Source: Dolomitihabitans soli (GTDB lineage: Bacteria > Actinomycetota > Actinomycetes > Streptosporangiales > Streptosporangiaceae). From it: 64,000 nt of DNA. The notes beneath the pieces were generated by a model, which was given only the letters and a program-made list of their open reading frames with translations, made no database searches and had not been told where the DNA came from. The position numbers were made by a program, and so were the translations under genes. The stretch is taken from positions 496,001-560,000 of the forward strand of contig NZ_JAKNTW010000002.1 in the NCBI RefSeq assembly GCF_022213955.1, in the 5' to 3' direction. Shown in pieces: positions 34,425 to 43,813 of the stretch (the stretch's first letter is position 1; the number at the start of each line of letters is the position of its first letter).

Positions 34425-34816
34425 GCTGCACTCCCCCGAGAACGACAGTGTTTATTGGTACGAACCGTAGGGTTCGCGCCAGACGCATATGACATATCAT
34501 TCGCGCCAATCGCGCGGCTATGGGGGCTACACCGGCTCTTACGAGCGCGCGAGATCCCTTCATCGCCGGTCGCAACCCGCGGGCGGGACGGCCGGGCCGG
34601 GACCGCCGCTGCGCGATGACGCGACACCTGCTGCGCGCAGGTCTGCCCCGCTCTCAGCTGGACGTGGGGGCTGATTCTGCGCCCAGACCGGCGCTTTGCA
34701 GTATATTCTCTGATGTAATACCAGACGTAATCCTTAGGCGGTATTTTCGTGACGATCTGAGACTCTTTTGGCGCCCCGAATGCTCCCAAGGAAGGCTGTG
34801 CGAGTTGCAGAATTTT
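34425..34816. other. Intergenic region, nothing supported
   Basis: About 390 bp between two divergent genes. Codon use of the short open frames is poor, and GC content drops toward the right end. Both flanking promoters must be here; no clear dyad was seen. Confidence 0.35.
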
Positions 34817-35422
34817 ATGGAACAACTCCCCGCGCTCATCGGTGTCCTACTGGGCGCGGTCGGAACGTACAGCGTTACCGCACTAACTGAACACAAGAGG
34901 TGGAAACGGCAGCTTGCCACAAGATGGGACGAGCGGCGCGTAATTGCTTACATGGAATATGCGCATACCATAAAGAAGACTATCTCGATCTGCGTCAAGC
35001 TGGCATCCCAGCGAGGCGTGGGCGTCGATCTAAACTTCTTGGCCCCAGAATACTCCGATGCAGACCTAGCTGCGGCAGAGGAAGACCGAACCGTGAACTG
35101 GGAGGCAGTGCTGCTTTTCGGTAGCGACGAAGCCATCATCGCCGGAAGGAAGTGGCACGAGTCCGTTTTTCGTTTGGAATTGATTGCCAGCGGGCAAGAG
35201 GCGGATCTATCTTGGGATCTTTCCATAAAGGCGACGAGTCGTGCACGCGGGGAATTCTATAAAGTCGTCAAGCGTGAGATCGGCATGAGGGAGACAGGGA
35301 CGCCCGGAACCTACGATTGGCAGCTCAACACTTTTTTGGGCAAGCGTCCAGGCCCTGAAGCAGCCGAAAGCCTCCCGGCGCATGAAAGTCGGCCCATGCT
35401 GGACCGTTCAGGTGATGCGTAG
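34817..35422 (+). CDS. Membrane-anchored protein of unknown function
   Basis: A 201-aa protein with one N-terminal membrane helix (LPALIGVLLGAVGTYSVTAL) followed by a basic stop-transfer (TEHKRWKRQLATRWDERR) and a helical cytoplasmic domain. Many actinobacteria have short proteins with this start; their function is unknown. Base composition is lower in GC than in the neighbours, and rare codons such as ATA and AGG appear, suggesting recent acquisition. Confidence 0.65.
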   Translation: MEQLPALIGVLLGAVGTYSVTALTEHKRWKRQLATRWDERRVIAYMEYAHTIKKTISICVKLASQRGVGVDLNFLAPEYSDADLAAAEEDRTVNWEAVLLFGSDEAIIAGRKWHESVFRLELIASGQEADLSWDLSIKATSRARGEFYKVVKREIGMRETGTPGTYDWQLNTFLGKRPGPEAAESLPAHESRPMLDRSGDA

Positions 35423-35706
35423 TCCCTCACTCCACTGGCCGAGCGGATCTCGGCAGTGTGAGCACAAGAGATCACCGACCCGCTCCCATTCATGCCGTTA
35501 CGTACGGCTACGCCATCCCCTTCGTTGTTGCCAGATGCCACCTACGGATGTTTTTGTCGTGGGACATCCGAGCCCGCAACGAGCCCGCACACGACCGCTG
35601 GTTGCCCAAGCCATCAGATTCCGAACATATGCGCCACCTCTGCCCACACCAGGTTGTTCGGGCACGCTATGGGCGAGGCGGCCAGGGAGAGGTCGCCGCC
35701 GTCACC
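35423..35706. other. Intergenic region holding a dispersed repeat copy
   Basis: About 280 bp between convergent genes. The only recognisable element is the most decayed copy of the dispersed repeat at about 35539-35609. No gene is supported. Confidence 0.5.
35539..35609 (+). repeat. Dispersed repeat, copy A (decayed)
   Basis: Contains GGGACATCCGAGCCCGCAAC followed by GAGCCCGCAC and GCTGGTTGCCCA, shared with the copies at 52.1 and 62.4 kb. The left arm of the small hairpin seen in the other copies is mutated here (GGATGTTTTTG). Confidence 0.8.
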
Positions 35707-36186
35707 TCAATCGAAAGGCCAGAACTGAATAATGTAAGATTCCAACTCCTCCCTGATGCTCTCGGGAAAACATCCCTGCGGCATCAATGCCCTGCGGTGC
35801 GCTCGGACATGCCATCTCTGTCCGAGCGGGCCGAGCTCGAATGAGTCGTGGTCGTCGTCTCCGAGCATCTCGTCGATGACGATAGAGCCGCTACTGGAAT
35901 AGAATGACGTGGTTATCTCATCGACTTCGGGAGATTGCTGAGAGTTCGATCCCGGATCGACGTCCCACAGCTCGAACCGGATCCGTACCCGATGCGTGGC
36001 ATACGCGCTGTTGATCATAAGAAGGTTGTCTGAGCCGGCCAACCAATCACCGGTGACGTCCCTGTCTTCCCATGATTGAGCGAATGGTTTTGCTACGGGA
36101 TCCTCAACTTCGCCGTCATCGATAATAGTAAACTCGTTGTATTCGACGAGAGTCGAATCATCCATAATCCGGATGATGGCTGCCAT
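35707..36186 (-). CDS. Unrecognised acidic protein
   Basis: A 159-aa protein rich in Asp, Glu and Ile, without signal peptide or membrane segment. It reads IIRIMDDSTLVEYNEFTIID at the start and VRIRFELWDVDPG in the middle, suggesting a beta-rich fold, and ends in IIQFWPFD. GGGGGCG lies before the ATG at 36186. GC content is below that of the neighbours. It resembles immunity-type or phage-borne small proteins in composition only; no family assigned. Confidence 0.6.
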   Translation of the reverse strand: MAAIIRIMDDSTLVEYNEFTIIDDGEVEDPVAKPFAQSWEDRDVTGDWLAGSDNLLMINSAYATHRVRIRFELWDVDPGSNSQQSPEVDEITTSFYSSSGSIVIDEMLGDDDHDSFELGPLGQRWHVRAHRRALMPQGCFPESIREELESYIIQFWPFD

Positions 36187-36547
36187 TGACGCCCCCGTTT
36201 TCGTATCGTGAAACAGGTCTTATTCGCGCTGCTGTCCATTGCAGCCGCGAGTCGGATGGAGGGAAGCTCCACAGGGGAACTCCCCTCCAAGTGTTTGGCA
36301 CGCCACCCGAACGCACCGCTCCGGCTTCTCGTCCAGCATGTCGATCGCCCGACCGGCCAGCCGACACCCGATCATCACGGAGCAGTCCGTTCCAATGAAC
36401 CTTTTTCATCCTCACGCGGCCTGGGCGACGCGATGGTATTGAAGGACGGCGATGGCCTTGCACCAGGAGCTTCTTCACGTCACCGGCCGAACACCGGCAT
36501 CGCGATCATGCTGTGACCAGGGCCCCCGCTCGGGAGGCCGAAAGGGT
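36187..36547. other. Intergenic region, nothing supported
   Basis: About 360 bp. Short open frames on both strands have poor codon use and no ribosome binding sites. Base composition is mixed, consistent with shuffled DNA. Confidence 0.35.
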
Positions 36548-36913
36548 TCACTGGTGCGCGTCGTCCCGGAATTTGTACCAAGGACCCTCCACATGCAGGA
36601 CATCGCCCGGCCGGCGCGCGGGGCTCCAGACATAGCCGTAGCCGTCCCCGCCCCAGCCCTTTCCTCGGTAGAAGTAGACCAGGTCGTCCTCCTGCCGGAC
36701 GAACTCGAACGAGAGGCTTCCGATGCTTTGATCCCTGAGTTCGGCGCCCTCCCCCAGCGTGCGGGCGACCGCCTCCATATTCCCTGCCGAGTGGGCGAAG
36801 CGCAGATCTTCAGCCCAGGTCAGGGCCACGACAAGGACGGCGGCCAAGAGCGCCGCTCCCAAGTACGCGGCTCTGCGTAACGCAGGCTTTTCCACGCGGA
36901 TCGTTTCGGTCAT
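36548..36913 (-). CDS. Small membrane-anchored protein
   Basis: A 121-aa protein with one N-terminal membrane helix (AAYLGAALLAAVLVVALTW, about residues 15-33) and an extracytoplasmic domain of about 85 residues (MEAVARTLGEGAELRDQS, DDLVYFYRGKGWGGDGYGYV). No lipobox. Family not recognised. It lies next to an IS5-type remnant, so its neighbourhood is not informative. Confidence 0.6.
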   Translation of the reverse strand: MTETIRVEKPALRRAAYLGAALLAAVLVVALTWAEDLRFAHSAGNMEAVARTLGEGAELRDQSIGSLSFEFVRQEDDLVYFYRGKGWGGDGYGYVWSPARRPGDVLHVEGPWYKFRDDAHQ

Positions 36914-36951
36914 GTGGTCATCTTCACATGTGCTAGAGCAGAACTAAGAGG

Positions 36952-37613
36952 TCACGCGAGGATGAAAAGGTTCAATGTGCCCATAGCGATCAACGCCGAA
37001 GCAGCTCGCCACGATCCGGCACCGCGACACTGCGCCTGTCGAAATCTGTGGCACGTCGCGTGCCCAGGCGAGCAGGCGTCCGGCGTAGCCGCCCACACCA
37101 GCGCGATGGTGGAGAACTTCTCCCGCAGCCGGGCCAACAACGGGTGTGCGCCGTCACGGTCTTGAACCGACGCCGCGGTGACGATCACGCACAGGAGCAG
37201 TCCGAGTGTGTCGACCGCGATATGCCGCTTCTGCCCCTTCACCTTCTTGCCCCCGTCAAAACCGCAGGCCGCAGCCCCGACGTTCTCGGCCGCCTTGACC
37301 GTCTGGGAATCGATGCACCCGGCCGTCGGCAACTCGCCGCCTCGTGTGGCGGGAAGTCGACCGGCAGGGCCCGCCGCTCGATCCCGCACCTGGTCACATA
37401 GTTGATCGCGTCCAGCACCGCCCGCAGGTCATGGACCATCGGCCTGCCCGTGGTCGCGACCAGCTCGGCCATCACCGCCCGCGCCTCGCCTTCCAGCACC
37501 GCCCACTCGGCATCTGTCAGATCCGACGGATACGACGGCTTGCGGCCATGACATCGGCACCCCGGTGAAGCACAACCACTGGCGCCCACGGACGTGGGCG
37601 TGTAAGCAGACAA
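36952..37613 (-). pseudogene. Broken IS5-family transposase
   Basis: Two overlapping frames together give parts of an IS5-type transposase: an N-terminal part (YPSDLTDAEWAVLEGEARAV, RAVLDAINYVTRCGIERRAL) in one frame and the central DDE part (GCIDSQTVKAAENVG, GFDGGKKVKGQKRHIAVDTL, LLCVIVTAASVQDRDGA) in another. The segment between them (the usual HWRQIG region) is deleted and the C-terminal part is degenerate, so it cannot be active. No clear terminal inverted repeats were found. Confidence 0.8.
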
Positions 37614-37737
37614 CCACGGGCTCCTGGCCGCCGAGATGCGTAGACAACACCTCAGCTAGCAGGAGCCCGCTCCTGTCTGCGGGCGTATCACTCGAAGATG
37701 GGAGTGGTTCCTTCTCGGGGACTTGGCCGAGCTGGGG

Positions 37738-38340
37738 TTAGGTGTCGTCATCCAGACCTCGGGCAAGCGCTTCGGCCATCTCTCGTAGCACCTCCACCTC
37801 ATCGGTTTCGGCGATCGTCTCCAGCTGCGGCTGGAACTGCGGGTACAGCGCCATCGTGACCGCCCATATCCCGCCCTCGCGCACGCGCGGGTCGCAATGT
37901 CGCAGGGCGTCGTCGATCACAGCGAAGAAACGCTCATCGAACTCCAGCGGCGCTGCAAAACCTGCCCGCTCCACCGCCTTCGCTCGATCCTCGGGATCGG
38001 AAGCGCTACGCGCCTCGGCAACGAGCTCGTCCAGCGACCAGGCGTCCAAACACGCCTCGGCCCTCTCGAACGCATCAGCCACCTCCCCGGCGTCCACTCC
38101 GGTGATGATCAGATAGGAAAACCGGACGTCGAAGTCTTCGTAGTAGTGCAGCGCCATCGGCAGGTCGTCGTCCCACCACGAAACGTGTAGAGGCTCCTCG
38201 AACGGGTCCGGAGCAGAAACGCTCACCGCACGCTGCGGCCAGCCCCACGCTTGTGCAAGACCCTCCACCGGATCAATGTCCCGCCAGCCCCGCGATGGCC
38301 GCAACATCAACCGTCGCGAACCCACCACATCCACACCCAT
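37738..38340 (-). CDS. Unrecognised protein with a helical-repeat C-terminus
   Basis: About 200 aa from the ATG at 38340 (GGGGA 5 nt upstream; a GTG at 38352 is also in frame). The N-terminal half is mixed alpha/beta (LHVSWWDDDLPMALHYYEDF), and the C-terminal half has HEAT-like helices (EDRAKAVERAGFAAPLEFD, DDALRHCDPRVREGGIWAVT). Such small repeat proteins are common beside toxin loci and mobile DNA as possible immunity proteins, but no toxin is adjacent. Function unknown. Confidence 0.6.
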   Translation of the reverse strand: MGVDVVGSRRLMLRPSRGWRDIDPVEGLAQAWGWPQRAVSVSAPDPFEEPLHVSWWDDDLPMALHYYEDFDVRFSYLIITGVDAGEVADAFERAEACLDAWSLDELVAEARSASDPEDRAKAVERAGFAAPLEFDERFFAVIDDALRHCDPRVREGGIWAVTMALYPQFQPQLETIAETDEVEVLREMAEALARGLDDDT

Positions 38341-38564
38341 CACCGTCCCCACAGATCCAGCTGGTCGGACGCATCACGCTATCGCGGCGATCCACTCACC
38401 TACGTTCCACGCTCAGCCACCCGCTGACCATGGGGCAAGGTCCTTCCAGAAGAACTACACCCCTCGAAGATGGCCTCGACCAGGGCATCCTGTTCCCGGC
38501 CTCAGCGCCCAAATCCTTTGTCAGCAGGCTCTTAGATATGACCACCTGAGGAAAGGCGAAAGCG

Positions 38565-38665
38565 TTGGACACAGACCCCCGCTTCGTCGACTTCGTCGCC
38601 GGCCGCGGGGACGCCCTGCTGCGCTACGCCTACCTGCTCACCGGTGACCCGCACGACGCTGCCGA
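38565..38665 (+). pseudogene. 5' remnant of a SigE-type ECF sigma factor
   Basis: A TTG start with GAGGAAAGG upstream opens a frame reading DTDPRFVDFVAGRGDALLRY, then AYLLTGDPHDAAD. This is the beginning of region 2 of actinobacterial SigE-family ECF sigma factors (usually followed by DLVQ). After about 32 residues the similarity ends abruptly and the frame continues into unrelated sequence. Confidence 0.6.
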
Positions 38666-38788
38666 TCCACACGTCCACAGTGCACGTTGCCGACACGGCG
38701 ATACGGTCATCTGCGAGGCGTCCCGCCTCCGGCAGCCGACGTGCAAGATCTGTACGCGCGAGCCCGCTAGGAGCCCGCAGCCCCTAGA

Positions 38789-38986
38789 ACTTACGACAGC
38801 CTGCTTCCGATCGCCCAGGGCTCGGATGTCAACTGCGAGATGATCAAGCAGGCCGGGCGGGGGCGGATGTATATCTACCAGCGGGTCGAGGCAGGTAATC
38901 ACGTCGACGGTCTCGTCGACACCTACCCCGACCAGCTGGTCCCGCTCGTTCCCCTGCTGCAGAAGGCGATCAGAACACCATCGTGA
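38789..38986 (+). pseudogene. 3' remnant of an alpha/beta-hydrolase-like gene
   Basis: An open frame without a start codon reads TYDSLLPIAQGSDVN, MYIYQRVEAGNHVDGLVDTY, PDQLVPLVPLLQKAI to a stop at 38986. The GNHVD-GL-D-YPD pattern resembles the C-terminal catalytic-His region of secreted alpha/beta hydrolases. The upstream part is missing and its place is taken by the sigma-factor fragment. The stop overlaps the RIO kinase 3' end by 17 bp. Confidence 0.45.
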
Positions 38987-39890
38987 GCAGGTCGGCGAAC
39001 AGCTCCTGTTCGTCGATCTCGAGCCCGCGGTTCGTGAACCACGTGGCCATGTTGTGGCAGTCGCGCATCAGGAAGTCCATGCCCTTCGGGTTGCCGACGA
39101 TGTCGACGACCTGGGGCAGGTCGATCATCACGATCCGCTCGGCCTGCGCGAGGACGTTGAACGGCGAGAGGTCGCCGTGCGCGAGCCCCGCGCGGGCCAG
39201 TTCACGCATGCCGTTGCGGAGCTGCTCGAAGTACACACCGAGCAGCTCCTTCGACGGCCGGACCTGGGCAAGCCGGGGCGCGGCACCGCCCTCGCCGTCG
39301 TCGATGAACTCCATCAGCAGTTCGGTGCCGTCCACCTGCACCGGATATGGCACCGGGACGCCGGCCTTCCACAACCGGTTGAGGGCGTCCCATTCGGCGT
39401 ACGCCCACTGACCGGCCGCGACGCTGCGGCCGTGCGAGGTCTTCTTCGCCATCGCCCGGCTGTCGCGGCTGTTGCGGGTACGGCGGCCTTCGACGTACGA
39501 CGTACTGCGGTGGAAGGACCGGTGTTCCTCGGTGCGGTACCGTTTCGCGGCCAGCAGCGAGGACTTCGCCGGGTTGTCGCCGATGGCTTCGACGGCCCGT
39601 TCGAGCAGGAAGACGTCGGCTTCCTTGCCGGTTTTGAGGACGCCGAGCTCGGTGTCGATCGCAGCCTGTTCCGTCACGACCCACGAGGGGCGTGGTTCCG
39701 GGCCGCGAGAACCGCGCTCGACGTCCAGCCAGGTGGACCACCGCTGATCCGGGCCCAGCTCCTCGTCGACCGAATGGAACTTGAAGGCGAAGGCGTCGGC
39801 CGGAGCTGATCGGGACTCGTCACTGGTGAAATCAGACCGGCGGGAGTCGAGGTCGGAGTAGGTATCAGAGAGTTCGTACTCGGAAGACAA
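38970..39890 (-). CDS. RIO1-family serine kinase/ATPase
   Basis: About 306 aa from the TTG at 39890, chosen because CAGGAG lies 8 nt upstream; the longer frame to 40100 has no support. RIO features are clear: the nucleotide loop LKTGKEADVFLLER, Lys in LLAAKRYRT, hinge LLMEFIDDGEG, catalytic loop LAHGDLSPFNVLA, and the metal-binding Asp in MIDLPQVVDI. Bacterial RIO proteins are atypical kinases of uncertain role; the eukaryotic relatives act in ribosome maturation. Length and motif set look complete. Confidence 0.87.
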   Translation of the reverse strand: MSSEYELSDTYSDLDSRRSDFTSDESRSAPADAFAFKFHSVDEELGPDQRWSTWLDVERGSRGPEPRPSWVVTEQAAIDTELGVLKTGKEADVFLLERAVEAIGDNPAKSSLLAAKRYRTEEHRSFHRSTSYVEGRRTRNSRDSRAMAKKTSHGRSVAAGQWAYAEWDALNRLWKAGVPVPYPVQVDGTELLMEFIDDGEGGAAPRLAQVRPSKELLGVYFEQLRNGMRELARAGLAHGDLSPFNVLAQAERIVMIDLPQVVDIVGNPKGMDFLMRDCHNMATWFTNRGLEIDEQELFADLLTMVF

Positions 39891-40464
39891 CGGGTGTGCT
39901 CCTGAACAAAGAGGTGGGACTGATGCGGACATGTCGCAGCACAGTGATGGCCATCCGTCAGCCCTCCTTAGTCCAGGCAGCGTTCGCCGCCGCTCGGTCA
40001 ACCCAGCATCCCCGCCCGTTCCCGACCCCGCAACGTATTTACCGGGGCTGGGACCGCGCGGCGTACGTGCAGCGACGGGCCCCGGAGTCCTGCCCACCAC
40101 TGGGACCGGCCCTCAGGCGTCGCCAGCCCCCTGAGCCCTCCGAGTACCGCCAGCCCCTGAACCAACGGATTTCCTTTGAATAATGCCATCTCAGTCGTTT
40201 GAAGGAGTTTCGGGAATGCTGAAGCTGGATCTGTAAAGGCGAGAAATTCGGGGATGAGGCTGGGGGTAGTGCGGGATCTGCGTTAGACACGTGCTCCGGC
40301 CGGGCCTGAAGAAGTGGTGGCGTTCGAGACCGACGCGCCGCCCAGCCCGGCGTAATAGTGGTCCAGCGGCCCGGCCCTGAGCTCTTCGAAGCTTCGGGCA
40401 TTGACTCACCGCGTTTCTTGCTATGTGTTTGAGGTGGTGATCCAGACGTGGGCCGAGGGGGAAC
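39891..40464. other. Long intergenic region with a possible fragment
   Basis: About 570 bp between the divergent RIO kinase and NERD-helicase genes. On the minus strand near 40285-40400 a short stretch with good codon use reads RAGPLDHYYAGLGGASVSNA, which may be the 3' end of a lost gene. Otherwise only the two promoters are expected. GAGGGGGAAC at the right edge is the ribosome binding site of the helicase gene. Confidence 0.35.
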
Positions 40465-42555
40465 ATGAGTGCTGGCGGGTCAGCGAGAGCAAGAGGAAAG
40501 CTAGCGCGTGAATACGCCATTGAGCTCTGGCGCCGGTACCGGGAAGCCTACGAACTGGCCGGACGCTACGAGGCGGCAGCCGACTCCGAGCGCAAGGTCG
40601 CCGCGATACTGCTCACCCTGACCACCCGGGGGTGGCGGTTGCTGGTCGATCGCCGCTGGCCAGGGACACGGTCGGCGAACGTCGACATGATCCTCATCGG
40701 GCCGGGCGGGGTGTTCGTCATCGATATCAAGAAGTGGCGGGACAGGCCGGCCGCCGCTGACGGCCACCTGATGGCCGCGGATCAGCGGCGCGACACCGAG
40801 ATCGGCAAGTTGCTGGCCATGACGCACACGGCCGAGCATCATCTGGCGTTGCTCGGGATGTCACCCATCGCCATACGGCCCGTCATGGTCTTCGCCGGTC
40901 ACCGTCTGGACACCACCCTCGGGCGGGTCCGCCTGCTGGGTGACCAGGAAGTGTTACCCGCGCTGGTGTCAGAACCGACGCGGTTGACGGCGGCGACCGT
41001 CCGAGCCGTGACCACGCACCTGGAAGAGGTATTCCCCGCATACGATGCCCCCGCCCTCCCAGACGCGATCACCACAGGCTCGCAAGCCGGGCAAGATGCG
41101 GATCCGTTGTTCGACGTCAAGGAGGTGGAGGCGGCGGCGCTGCGATCGGCGCTCAGCGCTCCGATCGAACGCTGGATGACCTTCCTCCATTCCGATCAGG
41201 TCGCCATGACGCGGCGCCACTGCAACGGGCCTGCTCGAATCAGCGGCCCGGCGGGAACGGGTAAGACGGTGGTGGGTCTGCATCGAGCGGCGTATCTGGC
41301 CGAGCGGAGCACCGGCCGGATCCTGTATGTCACCTTTGCCAATAATCTGCCCCGCGTGCAGGGACAGCTGTTTCGGCGGCTCTCGCCGGCGACCGCGGCG
41401 CGGGTGGAGTTCACCAGCCTGCACGCATGGGCGCAGACGTTCCTGGCCGAGCACGACGTGCGGCTCTCCGTGAGCCGGGAACGCGCCGAAACCGCCTTCT
41501 CGCGGGCCTGGTCCCGCGCGGGCAGGGACAGCGTGCTGGTGGACGTGGACCCCTCCCCTGCCTATTGGAAGGAGGAAATCGACTACGTCATCAAGGGCCG
41601 CGGGCTGACCTCGCTCGACCAATACCGTGGCATATCACGATACGGACGACGCTCAGCGCTGCGCTCCGCGCATCGAGAGGCCGCCTGGTTGCTGTACGAG
41701 GAGTACGAGTTGCTGCGCACGATGCGCGGCGTCCACGACTTCAACGACGTCCTTCTGATGGCCCTGGACAAGCTGCGTGACACGCCCGCGGACCCGCCGT
41801 ACACCTCGGTGATCGTGGACGAGGTTCAGGACCTCACCCTCATCGGGGTGAAGCTCCTGCACACCCTTGTCGGCGATGCCCCCAACGGGCTGCTGCTGAT
41901 CGGAGACGGACAACAGGCCGTCTACCCGGGCGGCTTCCGGCTCTCCGACGCCGGCATCGCGATCAAAGGACGCGGCGGTGTGCTGCACACCAACTACCGC
42001 AACGCCACCCCGATCATCGACACCGCTCTCGCCGTGATCTCCAATGATCCGTTCGAGGACCTGGAAGAGAGCAACCCCAACGGACACCGCACCATGGAAC
42101 TGACCTACCACGACGGCCAGGTGATCAAGGCGAACGCCGACGACGAGGCACAGCACGACCGCCTGCTGGTCGAAGCGCTCCAGGACCTGGCCGCGCGCAG
42201 TACCGACGATCCGCCTGCCGGGAGGCTGTGCGACGCGGCGGTCCTGTGCGCCACCCGACGGCAGATCGCTCACTACCAGCGGCTGCTCAACCACGCCGGC
42301 ATCCCAGTGCTCCGGCTGGAACAGTACGACGGACAACCCGTGCACGCCGTGAAACTCGGAACCTACCGGCGTGCCAAGGGACTGGAATTCAAGTACGTCT
42401 ACCTACCGCGCCACGATATGTCGACCAGCAGCATCACCGGTGACAAGGCCACCGACCACGAACGCGCGGTAATCATTCGACGGCAGCTGTTCGTCGCCAT
42501 GACCCGCGCCCGCGACCTCCTGTGGCTCGGATCGATTGCACCCCACCGCAAATAA
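40465..42555 (+). CDS. NERD-domain nuclease fused to a UvrD-like helicase
   Basis: A 696-aa protein; GAGGGGGAAC directly precedes the ATG. Residues about 40-190 are a nuclease-related (NERD) domain (ERKVAAILLTLTTRGWRLL, NVDMILIGPGGVFVIDIKKW, where the D...D/E-x-K pattern forms the nuclease site). Residues about 225-690 are a superfamily 1 helicase: Walker A GPAGTGKT (Lys267), Walker B VIVDEVQD (Asp452-Glu453), GDGQQAVYPGG, LHTNYRNATP, a YRRAKGLEFKYVYLP motif and the C-terminal VAMTRARDLLWLG. Similar proteins act in DNA repair or phage defence. The motif set is complete, so it is likely active. Confidence 0.88.
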   Translation: MSAGGSARARGKLAREYAIELWRRYREAYELAGRYEAAADSERKVAAILLTLTTRGWRLLVDRRWPGTRSANVDMILIGPGGVFVIDIKKWRDRPAAADGHLMAADQRRDTEIGKLLAMTHTAEHHLALLGMSPIAIRPVMVFAGHRLDTTLGRVRLLGDQEVLPALVSEPTRLTAATVRAVTTHLEEVFPAYDAPALPDAITTGSQAGQDADPLFDVKEVEAAALRSALSAPIERWMTFLHSDQVAMTRRHCNGPARISGPAGTGKTVVGLHRAAYLAERSTGRILYVTFANNLPRVQGQLFRRLSPATAARVEFTSLHAWAQTFLAEHDVRLSVSRERAETAFSRAWSRAGRDSVLVDVDPSPAYWKEEIDYVIKGRGLTSLDQYRGISRYGRRSALRSAHREAAWLLYEEYELLRTMRGVHDFNDVLLMALDKLRDTPADPPYTSVIVDEVQDLTLIGVKLLHTLVGDAPNGLLLIGDGQQAVYPGGFRLSDAGIAIKGRGGVLHTNYRNATPIIDTALAVISNDPFEDLEESNPNGHRTMELTYHDGQVIKANADDEAQHDRLLVEALQDLAARSTDDPPAGRLCDAAVLCATRRQIAHYQRLLNHAGIPVLRLEQYDGQPVHAVKLGTYRRAKGLEFKYVYLPRHDMSTSSITGDKATDHERAVIIRRQLFVAMTRARDLLWLGSIAPHRK

Positions 42556-42581
42556 CGTTCAGAGCTCCGCCTTCCATCAGC

Positions 42582-42606
42582 GACTCATATGCCGCTTGAA
42601 CTGCAC
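42582..42606. mobile_element. Short IS-end remnant
   Basis: About 25 bp containing ATGCCGCTTGAACTGCACG, almost identical to the inner part of the right end of the IS remnants at 30.4 kb and 50.8 kb. The rest of the element is gone. It abuts a fragment of a gamma-glutamyltransferase gene, marking a deletion junction. Confidence 0.5.
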
Positions 42607-42751
42607 GATGGTTGGGGCCATGTTCCCACGCGGCCGCTTTCCGGGTGCCGCAACATTGGGGTCGCCCTCGAAGAGCGGCCGGGCGTTGAAGTTCCCCAGC
42701 TCGTTGTTGAACAGGAATCCGTAATCCTTGACGGCCAGCCCACGCCCGCTG
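42604..42751 (-). pseudogene. Internal fragment of a second gamma-glutamyltransferase gene
   Basis: The minus strand reads GLAVKDYGFLFNNELGNFNA, then RPLFEGDPNV and GKRPRGNMAPTIV. This matches the small-subunit region of the intact ggt at 47139-48932 (GYGFMLNNELTNFNAAPLYP, GKRPRGNMAPTIV) but with many differences, so it comes from a diverged paralogue. Only about 50 codons remain, cut on one side by the IS-end scrap and on the other by the substrate-binding-protein gene stop. Confidence 0.78.
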
Positions 42752-43813
42752 TCAGGATCCGTTCTCTCCCTTGATCGTGTCGAACACGACATCACGCCAG
42801 TCGGCCGGCGTCTTCTTGAGGACGCCAACCTCCTTCATGAAGGCGCTGAGCTTCAGCAGACCATGCGGGGTCGTGGTGAATTCGATGCCCTTGTAGGTCA
42901 AGTACTCCTGGTACTTGGCCGGGGAGATCTTTCCCTTCTCGGCCTGCGAGAGGATTTGCGCGGCTTCGGCCGGAGTATTGGTGATGAGGTCGTTGGCGCG
43001 CGTAATGTTCTTGTAGACGGAATTTATGACGTCCGTGTTCTTCGCCGCGTACTCCTCGGTCGTCACCATCACGTTGAAGCCGTGCTGGCCGAAGAGGTCA
43101 TAGCTGTCAACCAGCTTGCGCGCCCCCTGTTCCAGGGCCTGGAACTGGAACGGCGGGGACGTGTAGGCGCCCGCGAGTTGCCCGCCGATCAGCGCCTGCA
43201 GGGCCTCCGGGTGTGCCATGGCCGCGATGTTCTTGTCCAGCGCGTGGGCGTCGCCGAGTTGCTGCTGCGCGGCCTTCTGCACCATGACCGACTGGATTGA
43301 GCCGGGCGAGACGGCGGCGATCTGGTCCTTCGGCCCGAAGTCCTTCAGGCTGCGGAACCTCGGGTCCTTGGCCACCAGCCACAGCGGCATGTCGTTCAGC
43401 GAGGAGACGACCTTCCAGGGGACGCCGGCGTCCCAGCCGATCAGGTACGGGCCGAGACCGCTGACGCCCAGGTGGAGGCTGCCCGACACGATCCCGTCCC
43501 GGGTGGCCGCACCGCCGCTCACGGTCTTCCAGCTGATCTTGCGTCCGGGGAGGTCCTGCTCGAGCCAGCCCTTGGCCTGGATGATGATGAGGGCTGCATA
43601 GCTGATCCCGGAGCCCTGCGAGATGTTGATCTCCTCGCCGGAGCCGCCAGAGCCGCCGGAGTCACCGGAGCCGCCGCACGCGGCGGTCATCGCCAACAGG
43701 CCGGCGCCGGTCGCGCCGAAGCGCAAGGCGTCACGACGGCTGTAGGAACGCGGCCCGGCGGATGAGGCGAGGCGATCCCCAACGGCACCAGAAGATTTCG
43801 GCGTCCAGGTCAT
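42752..43813 (-). CDS. ABC transporter substrate-binding lipoprotein (SsuA/TauA-like)
   Basis: A 353-aa extracytoplasmic binding protein. The N-terminus has an SRRDALRFGATGAGLLAM signal with a twin arginine and the lipobox AMTAAC, then a Gly/Ser-rich linker. The mature part fits the NMT1/SsuA family: ISYAALIIIQAKGWLEQD, DGIVSGSLHLGVSGLGPYL, SLKDFGPKDQIAAVSPGSIQ, GGQLAGAYTSPPF. These proteins bind sulfonates, nitrate or thiamin precursors. It is the last gene of the operon, and its start overlaps the permease stop (ATGA). With the SsuD-like gene at the operon head, sulfonate or another sulfur compound is the best guess. Confidence 0.88.
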   Translation of the reverse strand: MTWTPKSSGAVGDRLASSAGPRSYSRRDALRFGATGAGLLAMTAACGGSGDSGGSGGSGEEINISQGSGISYAALIIIQAKGWLEQDLPGRKISWKTVSGGAATRDGIVSGSLHLGVSGLGPYLIGWDAGVPWKVVSSLNDMPLWLVAKDPRFRSLKDFGPKDQIAAVSPGSIQSVMVQKAAQQQLGDAHALDKNIAAMAHPEALQALIGGQLAGAYTSPPFQFQALEQGARKLVDSYDLFGQHGFNVMVTTEEYAAKNTDVINSVYKNITRANDLITNTPAEAAQILSQAEKGKISPAKYQEYLTYKGIEFTTTPHGLLKLSAFMKEVGVLKKTPADWRDVVFDTIKGENGS

